From Pseudomonadota bacterium (lineage in GTDB: Bacteria; Pseudomonadota; Alphaproteobacteria; Caulobacterales; Caulobacteraceae), in NCBI GenBank assembly GCA_023416055.1, contig JAEZIH010000106.1:1-10582 (forward strand): DNA of 10,582 nucleotides. The letters are read 5' to 3'. Under the pieces are notes generated by a model. The model did not search any database and was not told where the DNA came from. It worked only from the letters and a program-made list of their open reading frames with translations. Made by a program: the position numbers and the translations under genes. Shown here in pieces: positions 1 to 6,505 of this stretch (position 1 is the stretch's first letter; each line of letters opens with the position of its first letter).

Positions 1-1
1 G

Positions 2-133
2 CACCTGGCCCTGGCCCCGCTGCGTAACGGCTGGCTGCTCGGCCCGCTGGTCGCGCGGGTTGTGGCGGACGGAATCGAGGGGGCGTCGCCTCATGAAGAC
101 GCCGCCGCCCTCGACCCGCTCAGGTTCGCCTGA
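2..133 (+). CDS. FAD-dependent oxidoreductase of the DAO family, C-terminal fragment
   Basis: Open from the left edge, this frame gives the last 43 residues of a protein and stops with TGA at 131-133. The fragment carries LRNGWLLGPLVARVVADGI, which resembles the closing segment of D-amino-acid-oxidase-like enzymes (glycine oxidase ThiO and relatives): a G/H-x-RNGxLLAP-type stretch that contacts FAD, followed by a helix. It ends in DPLRFA, typical of the D-P-x-RF tail of the family. Such enzymes oxidise amines or amino acids with FAD and release hydrogen peroxide. The catalytic domain lies outside the window, so substrate and exact subfamily cannot be told, and a role in thiamine synthesis is only one option. 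The gene converges on the TonB-family gene with no base between the two stop codons. Confidence 0.62.
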   Translation, partial: HLALAPLRNGWLLGPLVARVVADGIEGASPHEDAAALDPLRFA

Positions 134-865
134 TCAATCCGCCGGCGGGGTGAAGCGGATGGCGATGTTGACCCGCGATCCCACCGCTGCGCCGTCGACC
201 GTGCGCGGACTGATCTGGAAGTGCCGCGTCAACCCCTGCGCCGCGCGCCCGAAGCCGTAGCCGCCGGGCGTCTCTCCGGTGAGCTGGCAGTCGGCGACGC
301 GGCCGTTGGGCTGGACCATGCAGTTCAGACGCGCGAGGCCGCCGACGTCGGCCCGCAAGGCGCGCTCCGGATAGGCCCGCATCAGCTGCTCGGCCGACGG
401 CTGCCGCTCCCAGCGTGGGTTGGTGATCACCGGCGGCGGCGCGGGCTCGGTCACGACCGGCGGTGCGTCCCGGACCGGCTCCGGAACCTTCTCCGCGATG
501 GTGATCGTGGATCCCTGCGCGACCGTGTCGCCCTGGATGACGTGCACGACGTCCGGCGTGGCCGGCGGGGCGGGCAGTTCGTTGACTCGGGTGTTCGGCG
601 GCGCGGGACGTTCCGGCGCAGGGACCGGCTCGGGCGGTTTGGGTTTCGGCAGAGTGATCATCTCGATATCGAGCGGCCGCGCCGTCGTCTCCGGCGGTAG
701 GGGCATTTCGAAGCGCTGATGGTAGAGCACTGCTCCCAGACCGACATGGGCGGCTCCGACCACGGCGAGCGCGATCCAGGTCGTCCGGGTGAAGCGCGGC
801 GTGCGGCGTTCATTGTAGTCGAAGGGGCTCACCAGCTGCGGGCCGCCTGCGGTTCTGATCATCAT
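134..865 (-). CDS. TonB family protein (energy transducer)
   Basis: The 243-residue protein has the TonB plan. A short basic cytoplasmic tail leads into one membrane helix at about residues 30-48 (TWIALAVVGAAHVGLGAVLY). That helix includes a histidine, as E. coli TonB does (His20). A proline-rich periplasmic spacer follows (PKPKPPEPVPAPERPAPP and a second PAPPP run). The last ~75 residues form a TonB C-terminal domain with YPERAL, two cysteines about a dozen residues apart (LNCMVQPNGRVADCQL), GYGFGRAA and a final IAIRF strand. By family, it carries proton-motive energy from ExbB-ExbD to outer-membrane receptors; neither partner is in the window. The frame is open up to 964, but ATG at 863-865 is preferred because AAGGG sits 9 nt upstream of it and the membrane helix follows at the usual distance. 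ATGs at 872-874 and 860-862 are alternatives. Confidence 0.85.
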   Translation of the reverse strand: MMIRTAGGPQLVSPFDYNERRTPRFTRTTWIALAVVGAAHVGLGAVLYHQRFEMPLPPETTARPLDIEMITLPKPKPPEPVPAPERPAPPNTRVNELPAPPATPDVVHVIQGDTVAQGSTITIAEKVPEPVRDAPPVVTEPAPPPVITNPRWERQPSAEQLMRAYPERALRADVGGLARLNCMVQPNGRVADCQLTGETPGGYGFGRAAQGLTRHFQISPRTVDGAAVGSRVNIAIRFTPPAD

Positions 866-917
866 GGCCGTCATCCCTTGCACCGCCCCCGCAGCGCTCC
901 CACGGCGAAGTTGAGCG

Positions 918-933
918 CTTACCCTAGGGCAAG
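918..933. promoter_or_regulatory. 16-bp inverted repeat, candidate operator
   Basis: CTTACCCTAGGGCAAG is an inverted repeat with a perfect 8-bp core (CCCTAGGG) and a single mismatched pair (A/C) across 16 bp. It lies 53 bp upstream of the chosen tonB start in the divergent tonB/transglycosylase spacer, where a repressor or activator site would be expected. It does not match the Fur box pattern I know, and the binding protein is unknown. No T-run follows, so a terminator is less likely. Confidence 0.35.
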
Positions 934-1012
934 TTTTGGGCGAGCTTCGCCATGAATCCGCCACGGCGCGGGCGCGGCAAAGGTTAAGGGTCTGTGGACG
1001 GCCGTAACCGTG

Positions 1013-1028
1013 TTAGGAATTGATTAAC
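1013..1028 (+). promoter_or_regulatory. Candidate CtrA-binding site
   Basis: TTAG-N7-TTAAC matches the CtrA consensus TTAA-N7-TTAAC in 8 of 9 fixed bases and continues as TTAACCA, close to the TTAACCAT half-site. It ends 18 bp before the ATG chosen for the transglycosylase-like gene. CtrA sites often overlap the -35 region, so transcription would start very near that ATG, giving a short or absent leader. The match is read from sequence; CtrA binding is inferred. Confidence 0.42.
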
Positions 1029-1046
1029 CACGAAGCCGCCAGCGTC

Positions 1047-1847
1047 ATGGGCATGAACATCGGAGCGATTCCATCCTCTGGCGGGGTCGAGGCGGCGATC
1101 CGGCGCGCCTCCAACGCCACGGGCGTGGACGCAGACTTTCTGATCAAGACGGCGCGGCGCGAGAGCGCCATGAACCCGGCCGCCAGGGCCCGGACGTCCT
1201 CGGCCGCGGGTCTGTTCCAGTTCATCGAGCAGACCTGGCTGGCGACCGTGAAGGCGCACGGGGCCAAGCACGGCTACGGCCAGTATGCGGACCTGATCCA
1301 TCGCGGCTCGGACGGTCGCTGGCGTGTGGACGGGTCGGCCCGCAATGTCGTCCTGGACCTGCGCTTCGATCCCCAGGCCGCCTCGGCCATGGCCGCCGAG
1401 CTGACCGCCTCGAACGCGGCCTATCTTCGCGGCCGCACCGGTCGCGAGCCGGGGGCGGGGGACCTCTATGCAGCTCACTTCCTCGGGCCGGCCGGCGCCG
1501 CCCAGCTGATGGAGGCGATGGAGCGCCGGCCCGGCATGAGCGCGGCCGCCATCTTCCCCGAAGCCGCGGCCGCCAACCGCTCGATCTTCTACCGCGACGG
1601 GCGCCCGGCCACAGTGGCCGAGGTTCATGCGAACCTGCAGCGCAGCGCGGGCGAGGGCGCTCCCGCGGCGCTGGCGGGCGGAGCCTCCGCTCCGCCGCTG
1701 TCCGAACGCGACCAGATGCTGGCCGCCCGGCTGGATCGCCTCAAGCAGGACCAGAGCCTGCTGGCCCTGCTTCTGGGTCAGGACGGTGACGGCAAGGGCG
1801 GCGGCTTCCGCGGCGCCTTCGGTCCGGAGGAACGCTCAAGCATCTGA
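1047..1847 (+). CDS. Lytic transglycosylase (SLT-fold) domain protein
   Basis: The 266-residue protein has an SLT/lysozyme-like domain in its N-terminal two-thirds. The likely catalytic glutamate is E39 in KTARRESAMNPAARA, followed by the SSAAGLFQFIEQTW motif (residues 51-64) typical of Slt enzymes, and later by GDLYAAHFLGPAGA. These enzymes cleave peptidoglycan glycan strands to form 1,6-anhydro ends, often to let appendages or secretion machines pass the wall. A low-complexity Ala/Gly stretch follows, then a C-terminal charged helix (LAARLDRLKQDQSLLALLLG). No signal peptide or membrane segment is visible from any start. The frame opens at a TTG (1020-1022), but that codon lies inside the CtrA-like box and has AGGA only 1 nt away, so ATG 1047 is preferred; ATG 1053 is also possible. 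A DUF2336 gene follows 80 bp downstream on the same strand. A functional parallel is Caulobacter PleA, but identity is not claimed. Confidence 0.82.
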   Translation: MGMNIGAIPSSGGVEAAIRRASNATGVDADFLIKTARRESAMNPAARARTSSAAGLFQFIEQTWLATVKAHGAKHGYGQYADLIHRGSDGRWRVDGSARNVVLDLRFDPQAASAMAAELTASNAAYLRGRTGREPGAGDLYAAHFLGPAGAAQLMEAMERRPGMSAAAIFPEAAAANRSIFYRDGRPATVAEVHANLQRSAGEGAPAALAGGASAPPLSERDQMLAARLDRLKQDQSLLALLLGQDGDGKGGGFRGAFGPEERSSI

Positions 1848-1927
1848 GCGAATCCGGCCATGGTAAACCGCCCGTTAGGGATGACCGGCCAATGCTGACC
1901 GGCAACGCCTGATCAGAGCGCCGATCC

Positions 1928-3070
1928 ATGACCGCCTACCGCGCCCGTCTCACCGAGACCGACATCCGCCGCCTGATCAAGGCAGGCGACGACGATGAAC
2001 GGGCGGCCGCCGCGCACAAGCTGTGCCGCAGCATGGAGAAGGCCGGGCTGACGGGCGAGGAGCGCGAGGCGGCGCAGAAGATTCTCCGCATGCTGGCCCA
2101 TGACGCCGCCGAGCTGGTTCGCCGGGCCATGGCCGTGACCCTGAAGTCCTCGGACCTGATCCCGCGCGACGTGGCCCGGGCCATGGCCGCGGACGTCGAC
2201 AGCGTCGCCCTGCCGTTGATCGGCTTCTCGCCGGCCTTCACCGATGAGGACCTGATCGAGATCGTCCGCGCAGGTTCGGCGGTGCGCCAGGTCGCCGTGG
2301 CCGGCCGGCCCGTCGTCGGGCGCGACGTAGCCACGACCGTGGCCGAGGTCGGCTCTCTCGAGGCGGTGCGAACGCTCGCGGCCAATGACAACGCCGACAT
2401 CGCAGAGCCCGCCCTCGGCCGCTGCGTCGACCGCTTCGGCGACGTCCCCGAAGTGATCGCCGCCCTGGCCTACCGGCAGGTCCTGCCCCTGTCGGTCACG
2501 GAACGCCTGATCGAACGCGCCTCCGACGCCGTCCGCGAGCATCTGGTCACGCGCCACGCCGTGGCGCCGGAAACGGCCATCCGGCTGGCGACCTTCGCCC
2601 GCGAGCGGGCCACGGTCGACCTGGTCGACCAGGCCTCGAACCAGGCTGATCTCCCCGGCTTCGTGGCCGGGCTCAACGCCCGCAAGGCGCTGACCGGCTC
2701 GCTGCTGCTGCGCGCGTTGGCGCGCGGGCAGATGGCGCTGTTCGAATACGGCCTCGCCGAACTGGCTGGCACGCCTCATCCGCGGGCCTGGCTGATGATC
2801 CACGACGCGGGCCCGCTCGGCCTCAAGGCCATCTACGACCGCGCCGGCCTGCCGCCGCGCTTGTTCCAGGCGTTCCGCGCCGGGGTCGACACCTGGCGGG
2901 CCTTGCAGGCCGAGGGCGCCGACACCGCCGGCGAAGCCTTCCGCCAGCAGATGCTCCAGCGCTTCCTGACCCAACGCCCCAACGCGCCGCGCGAGGACCT
3001 GGCCTATCTGATGGAGCGGCTGGACCAGGCCCCCGCGCCGGCCCGCGCGTCCGTGGGCGCGGCCGCCTGA
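1928..3070 (+). CDS. DUF2336 domain protein 1
   Basis: This 380-residue, almost entirely helical, soluble protein belongs to the alphaproteobacterial DUF2336 family. The family signature is clear at residues 94-109 (ALPLIGFSPAFTDEDL), then GSAVRQVAVAGRPVVGRDV and LAANDNADIAEPAL. The regular short helices resemble HEAT-like repeats, which would suit a scaffold or protein-binding role, but no biochemical function is established for the family as far as I know. No signal peptide, membrane helix or catalytic motif is seen. The C-terminal third (GLNARKALTGSLLLRALARGQMALFEYGLAELAG) is part of the conserved body, and the tail is Ala/Pro-rich. It starts at ATG 1928 with only a weak upstream purine stretch, 80 bp after the transglycosylase-like gene and possibly co-transcribed with it. 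A paralogue lies on the other strand at 4490-5596. Confidence 0.8.
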   Translation: MTAYRARLTETDIRRLIKAGDDDERAAAAHKLCRSMEKAGLTGEEREAAQKILRMLAHDAAELVRRAMAVTLKSSDLIPRDVARAMAADVDSVALPLIGFSPAFTDEDLIEIVRAGSAVRQVAVAGRPVVGRDVATTVAEVGSLEAVRTLAANDNADIAEPALGRCVDRFGDVPEVIAALAYRQVLPLSVTERLIERASDAVREHLVTRHAVAPETAIRLATFARERATVDLVDQASNQADLPGFVAGLNARKALTGSLLLRALARGQMALFEYGLAELAGTPHPRAWLMIHDAGPLGLKAIYDRAGLPPRLFQAFRAGVDTWRALQAEGADTAGEAFRQQMLQRFLTQRPNAPREDLAYLMERLDQAPAPARASVGAAA

Positions 3071-3081
3071 GCAAACGAAAA

Positions 3082-3102
3082 CGCCCGCCGGAGAGGCGGG
3101 CG
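3082..3102 (-). terminator. Intrinsic terminator for the reverse-strand operon
   Basis: CGCCCGCC (3082-3089) and GGCGGGCG (3095-3102) form a perfect 8-bp stem around a 5-base loop. On the reverse strand the hairpin is followed by TTTTCGTTTGC, a usable U-tract, 26 bases past the Hpt stop codon. On the forward strand the same hairpin sits 11 bases after the DUF2336 protein 1 stop but is followed by CTTC rather than U's. It is therefore strong for the reverse operon and at best weak for the forward one. Confidence 0.8.
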
Positions 3103-3128
3103 CTTCAGCAGGGCGACCAGTTCGGGGA

Positions 3129-3605
3129 TCAGCTGAGGTGGTCGGCCACGCCGGCCTCAAGCGACTCCGCCAGCGCCCGACCCGTCGGATGGTCGTCGGT
3201 CTGGATCTGGTCGCGGACCACAGCCTTGATGGCGTCGACATGGGCGTCGATCAGCGCGCGCGGCGCCTTCATGCGCTTCGCCGGATCGTCCATCATCTTG
3301 CACAGAGAGGCCGCCAGGCGGGTGACCAGCGGATACTGGTAGGTGGCGCCCAGTCCCTTCAGGTCATGGGCGCGGAAATACAGGGCCTCAGCCGTCTGGG
3401 CGTTGTAGCCCTGGGCGCGGATGTCGGCCTGGGCCTTGTCGAGCTTGACGATCTCGTCCTGGAGCCACTGGCCGAACTGCGAGGACATCGCCTTCAGCGC
3501 CTCTTCAGCCTTGGCGATGGCGCTGGCGTCGATCCCGCCGAAGGCCCCGCCGACCTTGAGGCGGAGGGTGTTGGGCGGGCGAATGACCTGGGCGGAATTG
3601 CTCAC
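3129..3605 (-). CDS. Histidine phosphotransfer (Hpt) domain protein
   Basis: A 158-residue, all-helical protein with one Hpt domain in its second half. The phosphorylatable histidine is H80 in FRAHDLKGLGATYQYP, a good match to the H-x-L-K-G Hpt signature, followed by a helix (LVTRLAASLCKMMD) that would complete the four-helix bundle. Hpt proteins relay phosphate between a hybrid kinase receiver and a response regulator; no kinase, receiver or output domain is present in cis. The N-terminal ~55 residues (with GGAFGGIDASAIAKAEEALK) are an extension of unknown role. GTG 3605 is chosen because AGGAG lies 6 nt upstream. The frame extends in theory to another GTG at 3635, which has no ribosome site. 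It is the last gene of the reverse set, 64 bp after NAD kinase and just before the terminator. ShpA-like or other orphan Hpt proteins are possible relatives; no specific orthology is claimed. Confidence 0.8.
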   Translation of the reverse strand: MSNSAQVIRPPNTLRLKVGGAFGGIDASAIAKAEEALKAMSSQFGQWLQDEIVKLDKAQADIRAQGYNAQTAEALYFRAHDLKGLGATYQYPLVTRLAASLCKMMDDPAKRMKAPRALIDAHVDAIKAVVRDQIQTDDHPTGRALAESLEAGVADHLS

Positions 3606-3669
3606 GGCGAGCTCCTGAACACGAACCTCGACCACGATGACAGGCCAGGCTTAAGAAGCGGTGCACGCC

Positions 3670-4443
3670 TCAGGAGGCGAACTGTTCGGCGAGGACCCGT
3701 TCCTCGAATGAGCGGCCGGCGTCGAACAGCATGGTCAGGGCGATGTCGCGGCGCTCGCGCACCTCGACCCGGGTCACCCGCCGCACCTCGAAGCTGTCGG
3801 CGGTGGCGCTGACCGGGCGCTTCTCGGGCTCAAGCACCTCGAAACACACCCTGGCGGTGTGCGGCAGCAGGGCGCCGCGCCAGCGCCGGGGCCGGAACGC
3901 GCTGATCGGGGTCAGGGCCAGCACCTGGGCGTTAAGCGGGATGATCGGGCCATGGGCGGACAGGTTGTAGGCCGTCGATCCGGCGGCGGTCGCCACCATG
4001 CACCCGTCGCAGGCCAGTTCCTCCAGCCGCACACGGTCGTCGACGGTGATGCGCAGCTTGGCGCTCTGTCGGGTCTGGCGCAGCAGGGAGACCTCGTTGA
4101 TGGCCAGTCCGGTGTGGACCTCGCCGTCCTCGGTCGAAGCGTCCATCTGCAGAGGATGAATGACCGTGCGCCCTGCTTCGGCGAGACGCTCGCGAAGACC
4201 CTCTTCCTGATAGTCGTTCATCAGAAAGCCGACCGAACCGCGGTTCATGCCGAAGACCGGCGTGCGGCGTTGCAGGTTGGCGTGCAGGGTCTCCAGCATG
4301 AAACCGTCGCCGCCCAGGGCCACGATCACATCCGCCTTGGCGGGGTCGGCGGAGCCATAGAGTTCGGCCAGCCGGTCCCGGGCGGCCGCCGCTTCGGGGC
4401 GGTCCGAGGCGACGAAGGCGATGCGCAGGTCCGGCTGTGTCAC
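3670..4443 (-). CDS. nadK: NAD kinase
   Basis: Phosphorylates NAD to NADP with ATP (or polyphosphate) in the cytoplasm and is the sole cellular source of NADP in most bacteria. The hallmarks are in order: GGDG at residues 44-47 ([12 protein letters not shown]), [12 protein letters not shown], then the NE-D pair in [18 protein letters not shown], the [20 protein letters not shown] signature that forms the NAD site, and [10 protein letters not shown]. Length (257 residues) is normal for the short alphaproteobacterial form. The frame begins at a TTG (4453-4455) without a ribosome site; GTG 4443 fits family length better, though its ribosome site is also poor, so translation may be coupled to the DUF2336 gene ending 46 bp upstream. 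It lies between a DUF2336 gene and an Hpt gene. Function is secure; the exact start is not. Confidence 0.93.
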   Translation of the reverse strand: MTQPDLRIAFVASDRPEAAAARDRLAELYGSADPAKADVIVALGGDGFMLETLHANLQRRTPVFGMNRGSVGFLMNDYQEEGLRERLAEAGRTVIHPLQMDASTEDGEVHTGLAINEVSLLRQTRQSAKLRITVDDRVRLEELACDGCMVATAAGSTAYNLSAHGPIIPLNAQVLALTPISAFRPRRWRGALLPHTARVCFEVLEPEKRPVSATADSFEVRRVTRVEVRERRDIALTMLFDAGRSFEERVLAEQFAS

Positions 4444-4489
4444 CCCGCTACGCAAGCGGAGGCCGCGGGCGAAGTCAAACGGCCTGTGA

Positions 4490-5596
4490 TCAAGCCTTGA
4501 CCAGGGTCCTGAACGAGCGCGCCGCCGAGGTGGGCGAGATGGCCCCGCGCGTCCAGACGGCGGTGCCCTGATCTCCGGGGAAACCCTCGTTGAGCAGCCG
4601 GATCTCGCTCACCAGCGCGGGGAAGACCGCCCGGTCGATCCCGGCCGCGGCGCAGGCGTAATAGAGCGCCTCGGAACTGTGCGAGGCGAGGGCCTCGCGG
4701 ATCTGGGCGACGGTGAAGCCGCCGAGGGTCGCCAGGGCGTGGACGAACAGGCCCAGCCGCCGTTCGCGCACGGCGCGGATCAGGTAGCCCGCCCGCAACT
4801 GGCCCGCGCTCTGCAGCTTTGCGACCAGCCGCCGCTCCATCTCGTCCCGGTCGGCGTCGTTGGCGGGCACGGGGTTCAGGGCGCAGGTGCGCACGTCGTA
4901 GACCGAGCGCTCCACCAGCGGCGCCAGGCGTTCTTCGTCGACCTGGAAGCGCTCGCAGATAGACTGCCGCAGCGCCGCCCCGACCCAGAGGTACATCTGC
5001 TCGGCCAGTTGCTCGGTCAGGCGGGGATGGCGGGTCAGCGGGCCGCGCAGGGCGGCCACCCGACGGGAATGCTCGACCAGACGGCGCAGCCCGTCGCCGC
5101 TGATCTCGGCCGTTCGGTTGAAGGCGAGGGCGGTCAGGGTGGCGGGCTCGCCGCGGTCGATGATCGCATCCGCAACGCGGCCTCCGAGGTTCGGACGACG
5201 TGCGACCTCGATCTGATGCTCCAACGTCGCCTCGACCAGCACCCGCAGCAGGTCCTCGTCCTTGAGCAGGGGACTGGCGGCCAGCACGGGACGGGCGATC
5301 TCGATCTCGTCGAGGGCGAGCACGTTGATCAGCGCCGGTGGCGCCCAGTCGGCGTGGGCCAGCCGCTGCGACAGAACCTTGCGCACATCGCGCTCGGCCT
5401 GCCGCGCCAGGGTGAGGAAGATCTCGCTCAGGACCGGTGACAGTTCCCCGCTCGGCGGGCGCGCGTCGCACAGGGCGACCACGCCGAGCAGCAGCCGCTC
5501 GCGCGCGTCCGGACTGGGGTTTCGGGCAAGGGCCAGAAGGTCGCCATGGGCCGGCGGCGAGGCGAGGGGCGGGGAGCGGAACTGAGCGACGGTCAA
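4490..5596 (-). CDS. DUF2336 domain protein 2
   Basis: A 368-residue helical, soluble protein of the DUF2336 family. Residues 101-117 ([17 protein letters not shown]) line up with the signature of DUF2336 protein 1, followed by [20 protein letters not shown] and [21 protein letters not shown] in the expected order. Outside these blocks the two proteins differ strongly, so this is an old paralogue pair or two subfamilies rather than a recent duplication. No catalytic motif, signal peptide or membrane helix is visible, and the function is unknown. It starts with TTG at 5594-5596, supported by GGAG 6 nt upstream, and no ATG lies near the start in this frame. It leads the reverse-strand set DUF2336-NAD kinase-Hpt with gaps of 46 and 64 bp. 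A different frame on the same strand is also open across this region, but it gives a low-complexity Arg/Ala/Pro sequence and is rejected. Confidence 0.78.
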   Translation of the reverse strand: MTVAQFRSPPLASPPAHGDLLALARNPSPDARERLLLGVVALCDARPPSGELSPVLSEIFLTLARQAERDVRKVLSQRLAHADWAPPALINVLALDEIEIARPVLAASPLLKDEDLLRVLVEATLEHQIEVARRPNLGGRVADAIIDRGEPATLTALAFNRTAEISGDGLRRLVEHSRRVAALRGPLTRHPRLTEQLAEQMYLWVGAALRQSICERFQVDEERLAPLVERSVYDVRTCALNPVPANDADRDEMERRLVAKLQSAGQLRAGYLIRAVRERRLGLFVHALATLGGFTVAQIREALASHSSEALYYACAAAGIDRAVFPALVSEIRLLNEGFPGDQGTAVWTRGAISPTSAARSFRTLVKA

Positions 5597-5650
5597 TGGC
5601 GTCTCCGGCGCGCCGACGATTCGGCTCCCTCGAAGCGTAGCTGCAGGGGG

Positions 5651-5666
5651 CTAAGGCAGGGTTAAC
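5651..5666 (+). promoter_or_regulatory. Candidate CtrA-binding site in a divergent spacer
   Basis: CTAA-N7-TTAAC matches the CtrA consensus TTAA-N7-TTAAC in 8 of 9 fixed bases. It lies 54 bp upstream of DUF2336 protein 2 and 74 bp upstream of the aldolase-like gene, so it could serve either promoter. TTAA words are rare in this GC-rich sequence, which adds some weight. No convincing -10 element was found nearby. Binding by CtrA is inferred only. Confidence 0.36.
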
Positions 5667-5740
5667 GGAAGCTGAATCTTGACGCCGCCCCCGCCCGGCG
5701 CGAGCGTGCGCCGCCGTACGCAACCTCGAGGACCCGGATC

Positions 5741-6505
5741 ATGGCCGACGGAACCACCACCTCGCTGAAATCCCGCGTCTCGGAGGCCGAGTGGAACGCC
5801 CGGGTCGAGCTGGCGGCGCTGTACCGGCTGGTCGCCCTGCACGGCTGGGACGACATGATCTTCACCCATATCTCCGCCCGCGTCCCGGGGCCCGAGAAGC
5901 ATTTCCTCATCAACCCCTACGGCTGGTATTTCGAGGAGATGACGGCCTCGTGCCTGGTCAAGGTCGATCTGGACGGCAACATCGTCCAGGAGACCAGCAG
6001 CTTCATCAATCCGGCGGGCTTCACCATCCACTCGGCGGTCCATGCGGCGCGCGAGGACGCGCACTTCGTCATCCACCTGCACACCGTCGCCGGTGTCGGG
6101 GTGGCGGCGCAGAAGGAGGGGCTGCTGCCGCTGGGCCAGAACGCCTGCCTGCTGCAGCACCAGGTGGCGTATCACGGCTACGAGGGCCTGGCCCTGAATC
6201 ACGACGAGCGCGAGCGGCTGGTCGCCGACCTGGGCGACAAGCCGCTGATGCTGCTGCGCAACCACGGCACCCTGGCGGTCGGCCAGACTGCGGCCCAGGC
6301 GTGGATCGGCATGTTCTTCCTCGAGCGCGCCTGCGCCCAGCAGGTGGCGGCGCTGTCTGTCGGACGCGACCACGTCCTGATGGCGCCCGATGCGGCCCAG
6401 GCCGAGACGCGGGAGCAGGGCAAGGGCATCGGCTTCGTGGCCGCCCTGGCCTGGCCCGGGGCGCTGAGAATGCTGGACAGAAAATCACCGGGCTACGACG
6501 TGTGA
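5741..6505 (+). CDS. Class II aldolase/adducin family protein
   Basis: A 254-residue cytoplasmic protein with the class II aldolase/adducin fold. Metal-ligand histidines are kept in FVIHLHTVAG (HxH) and in LLRNHGTLAVG. THISARVP near residue 45 is also typical. By hand comparison with L-fuculose-1-phosphate aldolase, the position of its catalytic Glu73 is Gly here (GFTIHSAVHAAR). The segment reads much more like the adducin head domain (GFxxHSAIxxAR, LRNHG) than a sugar-phosphate aldolase. Metal binding is therefore likely, but aldol cleavage of a phosphorylated sugar is doubtful and the substrate is unknown. The start ATG has GAGGA 8 nt upstream. Its stop overlaps the GTG start of the next gene by 4 bases, so the two are translated as a pair. 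Confidence 0.86.
   Translation: MADGTTTSLKSRVSEAEWNARVELAALYRLVALHGWDDMIFTHISARVPGPEKHFLINPYGWYFEEMTASCLVKVDLDGNIVQETSSFINPAGFTIHSAVHAAREDAHFVIHLHTVAGVGVAAQKEGLLPLGQNACLLQHQVAYHGYEGLALNHDERERLVADLGDKPLMLLRNHGTLAVGQTAAQAWIGMFFLERACAQQVAALSVGRDHVLMAPDAAQAETREQGKGIGFVAALAWPGALRMLDRKSPGYDV

Noticed and set aside
1863..1878. Third CtrA-like site on the reverse strand, CTAA-N7-TTTAC followed by CAT, upstream of DUF2336 protein 1
   Set aside because: Two mismatches in nine fixed bases and orientation away from the gene make it too weak to list, although its position is suggestive.
1880..1903. Direct repeat TGACCGGC twice between the transglycosylase and DUF2336 genes
   Set aside because: Only 8 bp, two copies, of a sequence built from common GC-rich words; no third copy or palindrome.
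2325..2342. CGTAGCCACGACCGTGG occurs here and again near 9854-9871 in the permease
   Set aside because: Both copies lie inside coding sequence and encode similar Val-Ala-Thr-Thr-Val runs with the usual codons; chance sharing is the simplest reading.
1913..3241. Long reverse-strand open frame (442 codons) opposite DUF2336 protein 1
   Set aside because: It gives an Arg/Gly/His-rich, low-complexity protein without any recognisable domain, crosses the terminator and the Hpt gene end, and is explained by GC bias opposite a real gene.
5679..5685. TTGACGC, a perfect match to the Caulobacter -35 consensus, upstream of the aldolase-like gene
   Set aside because: No acceptable -10 (GCTANAWC or TATAAT-like) lies at the right distance, so a promoter is not supported.
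4440..5723. Reverse-strand open frame of 427 codons overlapping DUF2336 protein 2 in another frame
   Set aside because: The translation is an Arg/Ala/Pro/Gly mixture with no domain. The overlapping frame has a ribosome site and DUF2336 signatures.
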